Source: an uncultured Clostridia bacterium
Lineage (GTDB): Bacteria > Bacillota > Clostridia > Oscillospirales > Acutalibacteraceae
Length of the DNA: 39,577 nt
Reading direction: 5' to 3'
NCBI GenBank assembly: GCA_946627725.1
Contig: CAMOVW010000005.1
Span: forward strand, 1 to 39,577
Position numbers and translations under genes: made by a program. The notes under the pieces are model-generated. The model was not told the origin of the DNA. It searched no databases and was given only the letters and a program-made list of their open reading frames with translations. How positions within the stretch are numbered: the stretch's first letter is position 1; the number at the start of each line of letters is the position of its first letter. Below, piece after piece: positions 1 through 6,869 of this stretch.

Positions 1-72
1 GATGTGCCTTACGGCACGGGAAAGTTACACAGCCTGTGTTATTCTCCCGCGAGCGCAGCGATCATTCTCCCT

Positions 73-114
73 GAAAAAATTGCCGCGCCAACGGAAAACC
101 TCCGTGGGCGCGGT
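73..114 (-). terminator. Intrinsic terminator for the 138-692 minus-strand gene
   Basis: Read on the minus strand, a 14-bp GC-rich stem (82-95 pairing with 101-114, one mismatch, 5-nt loop) is followed by a run of six T at 79-74. It lies just past the stop codon of the minus-strand gene. The remaining bases 1-72 hold a small GTGCC/GGCAC hairpin (4-17) but no gene I can support. Confidence 0.85.
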
Positions 115-137
115 TTGCTGTATTTCGGAATCTGATT

Positions 138-692
138 TTACGGTACGATCAGCACGTTATTGTAAACGTGTTCTCTTTCGTATTCCCATGAAAAGGATAC
201 GGTATATGTGCCGGAGGGCGTATTCTTCGGCAGGGTGATATGCACATGCAGCACGTATTGGTCGCCCTCTTTGATCAGATAGGGATCCCCCTCGATCTCC
301 ATTGTGTAAGAAGCGTTCATCGATGGAAACACGTCGTACCACAGCAGGTTCTCGCGGTAGTAATCTTTGGGATCGTAATCCTCGTCGTCCTCGTCGAATT
401 CATAGTTGAGCACGTCGTCGGGGTATTTTGCAAGGCTTTCGTCTGTATTTGCCACCTTGAGATCAAAATCATACCGCTGCTTTCCCGCCAGGATCGGGCG
501 GCGGATCTGCTCGTAGCTTGCGGTGAAATCGGCCGTATAGCCCTCCGCCGTCTGTACGCATGCCACAGGGCCGTTGTTCAGCGAGCAATTCAGCATCTCG
601 CTGTGGTTCGGCACGTCGGGCCCCACGCGGATCTGCAGGATCACAAACAGAATGCTGAGCCAAATCACACGAAAAATTTCACGGATGGTCAT
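138..692 (-). CDS. Small membrane-anchored or secreted protein of unknown function
   Basis: I do not recognise this 184-residue protein. The start was set at the ATG at 692 rather than the longer ORF start at 803, because GGAAGGAG sits about 8 nt upstream and the promoter lies beyond it. An N-terminal hydrophobic stretch (about residues 7-22) looks like a signal anchor or uncleaved signal peptide. A very acidic segment follows in the middle (EFDEDDEDYDPKD). The C-terminal third has alternating hydrophobic residues with a PSGTYTVSFSW-like run, suggesting a small beta-sandwich outside the membrane. It is transcribed alone, with its own promoter, a possible operator and a terminator. That the gene is real is well supported; its role is unknown. 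Confidence 0.75.
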   Translation of the reverse strand: MTIREIFRVIWLSILFVILQIRVGPDVPNHSEMLNCSLNNGPVACVQTAEGYTADFTASYEQIRRPILAGKQRYDFDLKVANTDESLAKYPDDVLNYEFDEDDEDYDPKDYYRENLLWYDVFPSMNASYTMEIEGDPYLIKEGDQYVLHVHITLPKNTPSGTYTVSFSWEYEREHVYNNVLIVP

Positions 693-717
693 AAACAGGT
701 CTCCTTCCAAATTGATG

Positions 718-747
718 AATTTTGCATATCGGTTGTTATGCAAATTT
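718..747 (-). promoter_or_regulatory. Inverted repeat over the transcription start (candidate operator)
   Basis: Two 10-bp arms with one mismatch (core TTTGCAT / ATGCAAA, 721-727 and 738-744) lie directly next to the -10 box of the minus-strand promoter, over the expected transcription start. A dimeric repressor would fit. It could equally fold as a 5' UTR hairpin. Confidence 0.4.
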
Positions 748-776
748 ATAATAGCACACCCCGCGGCGGAATGCAA
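748..776 (-). promoter_or_regulatory. Sigma-A-type promoter for the 138-692 gene
   Basis: On the minus strand TTGCAT (776-771) is followed after 17 bp by TATTAT (753-748). The expected start near 741 leaves a 5' UTR of about 50 nt to the ATG at 692. Confidence 0.65.
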
Positions 777-831
777 TACGGTTTTTGGGGAATCATGGAG
801 CAAATTGCAGTTTAGCGCGCAGTCAGGTAGG

Positions 832-922
832 CAGACATGGGGACGGCTTCTATGTCTTCGCCCATCACATAAACGCCCGAAGTTTGCAGTCGATACGAAG
901 ACATAGAACCGTCCCCTTGTCT
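832..922. repeat. Palindromic hairpin repeat, copy A (GGGGACGG...TATGTC family)
   Basis: The left arm (832-860) reads cagacatggggacgg then cttctatgtcttcg. The right arm (895-921) is its inverted complement except for a one-base indel and one substitution. The loop is about 34 nt. GGGGACGGTTCT-type palindromes are, from memory, dispersed repeats in Clostridia and are sometimes found with REP-associated IS200-like transposases. No transposase is present here. The small ORFs crossing it are shadows. Confidence 0.7.
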
Positions 923-1009
923 GACGGTTGGTGCGTATCGAGCCGCTTTTTTAAACCCATAAAAGAATATTTCTTCGCCTTCCGCAATGAGATTTGCGCG
1001 CGGATTCCA

Positions 1010-1094
1010 GACACGGGGACGGTTCTATGTCTTTTTATTATTCCGGCTTGCTGATCTTTGCAAACTTCAAAGACATAGAAGCCGTCCCCATGTC
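1010..1094. repeat. Palindromic hairpin repeat, copy B, mirror image of copy A
   Basis: The left arm starts at 1010 (gacacggggacggttctatg) and the right arm ends at 1094 (gacatagaagccgtcccc). The variant that marks copy A's left arm (CTTC) is in copy B's right arm, and A's right-arm variant (TTC) is in B's left arm. Copy B is therefore the inverted copy of A, and 832-1094 is a larger imperfect palindrome. Next to it, at 1118-1143, lies a short tandem of the form CTCAAYGCT. Confidence 0.7.
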
Positions 1095-1149
1095 CGGGCG
1101 GCTTTTTTGCAAACCAACTGCTCAATGCTCAACGCTCAATGCTTCTCGC

Positions 1150-1440
1150 TAAATTATAATCTTGAATATCGGCTTTAAGCAGAAGCATGTCAAATTGCCA
1201 GTAAAATTAACTTGCCAATTGGTATAAGAGATAGCATGGCGGCCCACCGTCGATTACAATCAGCACGGCGCAGACGCGCAAACCTTGTTTCATCCTATTA
1301 TTGCAAAATCTATGGCGGCTTCACCGCATTGTTGACGGCGGTGGCCGCCGTGCTACCACGTACTTTTTAGCCTGTTTCGTATGACTATTCGTCACAATGC
1401 TACTTTGCTGCTTAAAGCCGATATTCAGAATTATAATTTA
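1150..1440. mobile_element. MITE-like element with 34-bp terminal inverted repeats
   Basis: The left end 1150-1183 (TAAATTATAAT then tgaatatcggctttaagcag) matches the inverted complement of 1407-1440 at 32 of 34 positions. Inside, a second inverted pair (about 1232-1250 and 1336-1354, TAGCAYGGCGGCC) makes the 291-bp element fold into one long hairpin. There is no credible ORF inside, so any mobility would need a transposase in trans. No clear target duplication is visible beyond a possible TA. The right end lies ten bases before the mutS2 -35 box, so the element may alter mutS2 transcription. Confidence 0.65.
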
Positions 1441-1450
1441 TTGTTTTTGA

Positions 1451-1479
1451 TTGCATTTTTTCCTTATTTGTTTTACAAT
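1451..1479 (+). promoter_or_regulatory. Promoter of mutS2
   Basis: TTGCAT (1451-1456), a 17-bp spacer and TACAAT (1474-1479). The start is expected near 1486, about 48 nt before the GTG start codon. The promoter immediately follows the inverted-repeat element. Confidence 0.7.
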
Positions 1480-1533
1480 GAAAAGGAAAGACAAAGCAGT
1501 TCCCGCCGGGGCTGTGTTTACGGAGGAAAAAAA

Positions 1534-3927
1534 GTGTTGAACCGACATCATAAAGCCTTAGAGCTGGATAAAGTGCTGGATATGCTGGCCGTTTACTGCA
1601 GCGTTGCGGACGCGAAGGAGCTGGCGAAAACGCTGGAGCCGGCCGAGGCGCTCTACGGGGCGCAGGCGCTGCTGAACCAGACGAGCGCGGCCCACGCCCT
1701 GATGGCAAAGCAGGGCGCGCCAAGCTTCGGGGCGATCAAAAACGTGAAATCCTCTCTCTCCCGCGCGGCGGCGGGGGGTATGCTCAGCCTGCGCGAGCTG
1801 CTGGACGTGGCCGAGGTGCTGCGGGTGATCCGCTCCGTTTACGAGTGGCGCTTCCATAACCCGGGCACCGACAGCTGCCTTGACGTGTATTTTTCTTCGC
1901 TGATGCCCAACCGCGCGCTGGAAGAGAGCATCACCTCCGCCATTCTCAGCGAAGAAGAGGTGAGCGACCACGCAAGCCCCACGCTTGCGGATCTGCGGCG
2001 CAAAAAACGCGCCCGCGCCCAGAGCATCCGCGAAAAGCTGGAGAACATGATCCACTCCAGCCATTATCAGAAATTTCTGCAGGACGCCATCATCACCCAG
2101 CGGGGCGGCCGTTTCGTGGTGCCTGTGAAAAACGAGCACCGGGGCGACGTGCCCGGCCTTGTGCACGATACCAGCGGCAGCGGCGCCACCGTGTTTATCG
2201 AACCCATGGCGGTGGTGGAGGCCAATAACGATATCAAGGTGCTTGAGAGCAAAGAAAAAGAAGAGATCGAGCGCATCATCGCCGAGCTTTCCGCCATGGC
2301 CGGGGATTCCGGCGACGTGATCAAGCATAATTACGACAGCCTTACCGAGCTGAACCTGATCTTCGCCAAGGCGCAGCTGGGCTATAAAATGAAGGCCACC
2401 GTGCCAAAGCTGAATTCCGTGGGCAAAATCGACCTGAAGCGCGCCCGCCACCCGCTGCTGGACCCCGCCAAGGTGGTGCCGGTGGACGTGCATCTGGGCA
2501 CGGAATTCGATACCCTTGTGATCACCGGCCCCAATACCGGCGGTAAAACCGTATCCATCAAAACCCTTGGGCTGCTCTCTCTGATGGCGGCCTGCGGGCT
2601 GATGGTTCCCACGGCAGACGAGAGCGAGATCTGCGTTTTCAAAAAGGTGTTCGCCGATATCGGCGACGAGCAGAGCATAGAGCAGAGCCTTTCCACCTTC
2701 TCTTCGCACATGGTGAACATCGTTTCCATTTTGGAGCAGAGCGACGAAGAGAGCCTTGTGCTGATCGATGAGCTGGGCGCGGGCACCGATCCCGTAGAGG
2801 GCGCGGCGCTTGCCACCGCCATATTGGAGCGGCTGCATCTCAACGGCGCAAAGGTGGCTGCCACCACCCACTATGCGGAGCTGAAAACCTACGCGCTGCA
2901 AACTCCCCGGGTGGAAAACGCCTGCTGCGAATTCGACGTGAACACCCTGCGCCCCACCTACCGGCTGCTGATCGGCGTGCCGGGGCGCTCCAACGCCTTT
3001 GCCATCAGCGAAAAGCTGGGGCTGGACCCCGTTCTGATCCAGCGGGCGAAGGAGTTCGTTTCCGAAGAGAGCGCCCGGTTTGAAACGGTGGTGGATTCCC
3101 TCGAGCGCAGCCGCCTTGAAATGGAGGGGCAGCGCTCCGCCGCCGAGGATACCCGGCGCGAGTACGAGGCAAAGCTGCAGGCCGCGGAGGAAAAGCTGAA
3201 AAACGCGGACGAGCTTCTGAAAAAAGAATACGAAAAGGCCCAGAGCGAGGCCCTGAAGATCACCGAAAACGCCCGCCGGCAGGCCAACGCCCTGCTGATA
3301 GAGGTGGATCGGTTCAAAAAAGAGATGAAAACCGCCACCAACGCGGCGGATCTTGCCAGCCGCGCCAAACAGAGCATGAAGCGCAGCCTTTCGGAGATCG
3401 ACGCCGCCGTGAACCCGGTCACCACCAGCCTGTATGAGGACGACGATTACGTGCTGCCTCGGCCCCTCGTAGTTGGGGATACGGTTCTGATCGCAAGCCT
3501 GGGCAAAGAGGCAAAGGTGCTTTCCGCCCCCGATAAAAAGGGCAACGTGGAGGTGCTCTCCGGCACAGCCCGCATGCGGGTGAAAACCGACGGCCTGCGG
3601 CTGATCGAAAAGAAAAAGGCCGCCCCGCCGAAAACCCCCACCCTTACCCGCAATACCGGTACCGAGAGCCGCATGACCACCTCGGCGGACAGCCGCTGCG
3701 ATTTAAGAGGCATGACGGTGGACGAGGCCCTGCTCACGCTGGACAGCTTTCTCGATTCCATGCTGATGGCGAATATCGGCGAATTCACCGTGATCCACGG
3801 CAAAGGCACCGGCGCCCTGCGCAAAGCCGTGGGCGACCACCTCAGGGGCAACAAGTTCGTTAAATCTTACCGCCTCGGCACCTTCGGCGAAGGGGAGAAC
3901 GGGGTTACCATCGTAACGCTGAAATAG
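1534..3927 (+). CDS. mutS2: Endonuclease MutS2 / ribosome-rescue factor (MutS2-Smr)
   Basis: A 797-residue MutS2, the usual length. The start is the GTG at 1534, seven bases after GGAGG; the longer ORF start at 1381 lies inside the upstream repeat. The ATPase is complete: Walker A GPNTGGKT (332-339), the STFSSHM segment, Walker B LVLIDELGAGTDP (about 408-420) and TTHYAELK. A long charged coiled coil follows. The C-terminal Smr domain has DLRGMTVDEA (from 723) and IHGKGTGALR (from 754), the nuclease-associated motifs. MutS2 proteins are known to bind branched DNA and suppress recombination; in Bacillus subtilis MutS2 (RqcU) also acts on collided ribosomes. It is transcribed alone; the next gene is convergent and I see no strong terminator in 3928-3986. 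Confidence 0.95.
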   Translation: MLNRHHKALELDKVLDMLAVYCSVADAKELAKTLEPAEALYGAQALLNQTSAAHALMAKQGAPSFGAIKNVKSSLSRAAAGGMLSLRELLDVAEVLRVIRSVYEWRFHNPGTDSCLDVYFSSLMPNRALEESITSAILSEEEVSDHASPTLADLRRKKRARAQSIREKLENMIHSSHYQKFLQDAIITQRGGRFVVPVKNEHRGDVPGLVHDTSGSGATVFIEPMAVVEANNDIKVLESKEKEEIERIIAELSAMAGDSGDVIKHNYDSLTELNLIFAKAQLGYKMKATVPKLNSVGKIDLKRARHPLLDPAKVVPVDVHLGTEFDTLVITGPNTGGKTVSIKTLGLLSLMAACGLMVPTADESEICVFKKVFADIGDEQSIEQSLSTFSSHMVNIVSILEQSDEESLVLIDELGAGTDPVEGAALATAILERLHLNGAKVAATTHYAELKTYALQTPRVENACCEFDVNTLRPTYRLLIGVPGRSNAFAISEKLGLDPVLIQRAKEFVSEESARFETVVDSLERSRLEMEGQRSAAEDTRREYEAKLQAAEEKLKNADELLKKEYEKAQSEALKITENARRQANALLIEVDRFKKEMKTATNAADLASRAKQSMKRSLSEIDAAVNPVTTSLYEDDDYVLPRPLVVGDTVLIASLGKEAKVLSAPDKKGNVEVLSGTARMRVKTDGLRLIEKKKAAPPKTPTLTRNTGTESRMTTSADSRCDLRGMTVDEALLTLDSFLDSMLMANIGEFTVIHGKGTGALRKAVGDHLRGNKFVKSYRLGTFGEGENGVTIVTLK

Positions 3928-3986
3928 CTTTTTGGGAGGCCCCGCATGAAAAACCTTTTCGGCGACGCCCTTTTCTGTTTTTATCG

Positions 3987-5348
3987 TCAGTACGAAGCGT
4001 AAATATACACCGCGCAAGCGTATCCGCTGAGCAGGATCAGGGATACGAGGGCTTTTTTCCATTTTGTTTCCGTCAGCTTTGCGGCGGCCTCCGGCAGAAG
4101 GGGGTCGCCGCTTTTCAGTACGGTGAACAGCAGCATAAAGCAGGAGAACCACGTTGCCCCTGCCCAGCGGGAGGTATCGGTGGAAACCACCATGGCCGCG
4201 GCCAGCGTGAGGGGCTGCAGCAAAAACACAAGATAGGGCAGGCGCCGCCCTTTTTCTTTGCGTTTGCAGATATACACCCACAGATATCCCAACAGCCCGA
4301 ACACAGGGAAGGTGGAAAGCGCGTAAAATAGATGCGACGTCGGGTTGATCCGTTCAATCGCATAGTTGATCAGGAACGATACAAATTTTGCGGGAGAGGA
4401 ATAATCGATCCCCTGAAAATCCCCGTAAATATAATAGGTAAAATACTCCTTGAACACACCCCACACGCGAAGATCGTAAGCGTCGTATTTTGAACACATG
4501 TAGTCGTAGAGTTCGGAGGCGTCCATTTTTGTATGGTATTTTGAGAAGAATACAAGGTAAACGGTAAGCGCGGCGCTCCCTGCCGCGGTAAGGAAAAATA
4601 CCGCCGTGCGGAGCTTTCGGCCTGTTTTGCCTGCGCAGATATGGTACAGCTCAATGGAAAGGATTGCCGTAAGATACGCAAGCGCAAACTCGTAGTGCAG
4701 TATAATACCCGTGAAGCAGATCACCGGGGCCATGATATACGCCGCCCGCGTATCTGAAATATATATATACAGGATAGCGAGCAGCAGATTATATGTGTCC
4801 AGAACGCCGAAATTGATTACGTTCGGTATGACCGTGTGCGGGGATATAGCAAAGAAGAGAAACAGAACGCACAGCAGAGGACTTTTTGAAAGCCACGCTT
4901 TTTTTATGGCGATCGCCGCGATAACGGCCTGCAGGATCAGCGAGAGCCATACCACAACGCGGGTGAGCCGCAGAATGAAAACAAAAGAGATCTTGTTTGT
5001 AAACAGTGAAATAATATGTCCTACGAGCGCGCGTGAAACAAAGCCGACGCTGTAATCTATCAGATAAAACTGCGTCATCAGGTTTGCGTGCAGCGGAAAA
5101 TTCCCGAACAGATAGTTGTAACGTGAAAAGGAATACGTCAGCAGCATCAGCGCAAGAATCAAAACCGAAAGCGGAGCGGCGCTGTATTTACAGCATATAA
5201 ATCTGTTGACGGCGGATAGAACCGCCCGTGAAAGGGCAAGGCCCTTTTTCAGTGCGTTTTCCGCTGCGCCGGACGCTGTGTGAAGGGCCTTGTTTGTGAA
5301 TGCTTTTGCTTTTTGTGACGTTGTGATTTTTTGTTTCTTTTTTTTCAT
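3987..5348 (-). CDS. Polytopic membrane protein, paralogue 1 (possible GT-C-like)
   Basis: A 453-residue protein with a Lys-rich cytoplasmic N-terminus (MKKKKQK), then roughly ten hydrophobic segments. It is clearly paralogous to the upstream neighbour over its whole length. Shared blocks are FYLIDY..GF.SRAL.G.IIS, ICFTGI.LHY, EYFT.YIYGDF and VSTDTSRW (ISTDQSRW in the partner). From memory, the GF.SRAL.G and D..RW signatures resemble uncharacterised membrane proteins found near polysaccharide genes, so a GT-C-like or polymer-handling role is possible, but I cannot name the family. It starts 15 bp after the stop of the upstream paralogue with no clear Shine-Dalgarno, suggesting translational coupling in one transcript from the promoter at 6750-6778. 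Confidence 0.8.
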   Translation of the reverse strand: MKKKKQKITTSQKAKAFTNKALHTASGAAENALKKGLALSRAVLSAVNRFICCKYSAAPLSVLILALMLLTYSFSRYNYLFGNFPLHANLMTQFYLIDYSVGFVSRALVGHIISLFTNKISFVFILRLTRVVVWLSLILQAVIAAIAIKKAWLSKSPLLCVLFLFFAISPHTVIPNVINFGVLDTYNLLLAILYIYISDTRAAYIMAPVICFTGIILHYEFALAYLTAILSIELYHICAGKTGRKLRTAVFFLTAAGSAALTVYLVFFSKYHTKMDASELYDYMCSKYDAYDLRVWGVFKEYFTYYIYGDFQGIDYSSPAKFVSFLINYAIERINPTSHLFYALSTFPVFGLLGYLWVYICKRKEKGRRLPYLVFLLQPLTLAAAMVVSTDTSRWAGATWFSCFMLLFTVLKSGDPLLPEAAAKLTETKWKKALVSLILLSGYACAVYIYASY

Positions 5349-5363
5349 GGCGAAATAACCGGC

Positions 5364-6728
5364 TTACAGCATGATCTTTTTCATGGATAAAAGCGTAATG
5401 ATATAACCTGCCGCAAAAACCGCGACAATAACGGTGAGCACAAGCGGTTTTTTCAGTTTTTCCGCCGCTTCGTAAAGCAGCGGTTCTTTGTTTTTGACCA
5501 GCGTGAACAGAAGAGCAAAATTTGAGAAAAACGAAGCGGCCGCCCAGCGGGATTGGTCTGTGGATATCACCATGGTAACGGCCGCAACAAAGGGCTGCAG
5601 CATAAAAACAAACAGCGTAAACCTTTTTTCTTTTTCCGACCTGCGGAACATGTATATGTACAAATACTCGATTACGGCGTAAACGGGAACAAGCGTTGCG
5701 GCGTAGCCGCACAGCGATTTTGTGTTCAGACGGTCAAACGCATAATTCAGCAAAAATCCGATAAACTCAACCGGGTTCGAATAGTTTTGCCCGTTGAAAT
5801 CGCCGTAAATATAGAATGTGAAATACTCCTCAAAAAGCCCCCAGGTGTGATAATCGCTGAATTTTTCGCACATGTTCGCGTAAAGCTCGGCGGCGCTCAG
5901 TTTTATGTGGGATTTTGAAAAAAGAATCAGATAAACGGCCGACGCCGCGGATACGGCCACGCAAACGAAAAAAGAAACGGCTTTTAATCCTCTGCGGTTT
6001 TTATCCTTCAATACATAATAGAGATGCACAGAGAGTATGGCCGGGAGAAAAGCGAACACGAACTGATAATGAAGAAGGATTCCGGTAAAGCAGATAACAG
6101 GCGTCAGAAAATAAGATATCTTTTTATCGGAGATATAAAAATAAAGGATCGTAAGGATAAGATTAAACGGATCGAGGTAACCGAGGTAAATCGAATAGGA
6201 GGCCACGGTTACGGGCGAGATCACAAAACAGACGCACAGCAGGCATATAAGAGGGGATTTGTTTATATACGCTTTCTTAAAGGCGCAGGCTGCGACGCCC
6301 GCCTGCAGCACAAGCGAAACGATGATAACCCCCCGCGCGATCATCAGGATCTGATATACGGAAACGGAATCGGTAAAAAAGGAAATGATCTGCCCGATCA
6401 GCGCGCGGGATATGAATCCGGCTCTGTAGTCGATCAGATAAAAGGGGAAGGAAAAGGGGAACGCGATCGCAAAGGTTTTCGTTAAAATGTGATGGCCGAA
6501 AAGCGCGTAAGTGATCGCCATGAGCAATACAAACAGCGCCGTTGTGGGTACGGCGCTGTATTTGCATTTAAAAAAAGAAAGAAGCCTTTTGTTCGCGGCG
6601 TTCAAAGCGGCGGTAAAAAAACCGATTGCGTTCGTATCGGGTTTTGATACGGGGGCGGCGGCGCCCTGCAAACGTTTCGTTTCCGAAACGGTTATTTCTT
6701 TTGCCGACGTGGATTTTTTCTTGCTCAT
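5364..6728 (-). CDS. Polytopic membrane protein, paralogue 2 (possible GT-C-like)
   Basis: A 454-residue paralogue of the 3987-5348 protein and first gene of the pair. The ATG at 6728 follows AAAGGAA with normal spacing; an alternative ATG four bases upstream is out of frame. A polar Lys/Thr-rich N-terminus of about 45 residues precedes many membrane segments. Conserved blocks include FYLIDYRAGFISRALIGQII near the N-terminal third, a hydrophilic segment EYFTFYIYGDFNGQNYS that is probably extracytoplasmic, and VISTDQSRWAAASFF near the C-terminus. Invariant Asp, Arg and Trp in these loops are candidates for a functional site. The tandem arrangement indicates a local duplication. Function is unknown; a role in cell-surface polymer synthesis is inferred from the divergent glycosyltransferase-like neighbour. 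Confidence 0.82.
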   Translation of the reverse strand: MSKKKSTSAKEITVSETKRLQGAAAPVSKPDTNAIGFFTAALNAANKRLLSFFKCKYSAVPTTALFVLLMAITYALFGHHILTKTFAIAFPFSFPFYLIDYRAGFISRALIGQIISFFTDSVSVYQILMIARGVIIVSLVLQAGVAACAFKKAYINKSPLICLLCVCFVISPVTVASYSIYLGYLDPFNLILTILYFYISDKKISYFLTPVICFTGILLHYQFVFAFLPAILSVHLYYVLKDKNRRGLKAVSFFVCVAVSAASAVYLILFSKSHIKLSAAELYANMCEKFSDYHTWGLFEEYFTFYIYGDFNGQNYSNPVEFIGFLLNYAFDRLNTKSLCGYAATLVPVYAVIEYLYIYMFRRSEKEKRFTLFVFMLQPFVAAVTMVISTDQSRWAAASFFSNFALLFTLVKNKEPLLYEAAEKLKKPLVLTVIVAVFAAGYIITLLSMKKIML

Positions 6729-6749
6729 ACATGATTCCTTTCTTCGTTA

Positions 6750-6778
6750 ATCTTACAATATCGCCGGTTAAAAGTCAA
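6750..6778 (-). promoter_or_regulatory. Promoter for the two paralogous membrane protein genes
   Basis: On the minus strand TTGACT (6778-6773), a 17-bp spacer and TAAGAT (6755-6750). It lies back to back with the plus-strand promoter at 6811-6839, so both directions could share regulation. Confidence 0.75.
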
Positions 6779-6810
6779 GAAAATAATCGTTGGCGACCGG
6801 CGGCGCCATG

Positions 6811-6839
6811 TTGACATTGCATTTGCGTTTTTATATAAT
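6811..6839 (+). promoter_or_regulatory. Consensus promoter of the GT-C-like gene
   Basis: A perfect TTGACA (6811-6816), a 17-bp spacer and a perfect TATAAT (6834-6839), 30 bp before the ATG at 6870. Confidence 0.9.
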
Positions 6840-6869
6840 GAAACGGAAAAGAAAACACAGGGGTGTTTT

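Noticed and set aside
240-815. Plus-strand ORF of 191 codons overlapping the first minus-strand gene
   Set aside because: The minus-strand gene has a promoter, a Shine-Dalgarno and a terminator; this one has none.
832-1094. Possible CRISPR array
   Set aside because: Only two inverted copies with imperfect arms and no regular direct repeats or spacers.
865-1125. Small ORFs across the hairpin repeats
   Set aside because: They run through inverted repeat arms and have no ribosome binding sites; treated as repeat DNA.
1558-2901. Minus-strand ORF of 447 codons opposite mutS2
   Set aside because: The sense frame is an unmistakable complete MutS2; the antisense product is His/Gly/Ala-rich noise.
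3928-3986. Terminator between the convergent mutS2 and membrane protein genes
   Set aside because: Only a 3-4 bp GGCGACGCC stem with a broken T-run is visible; too weak to call.
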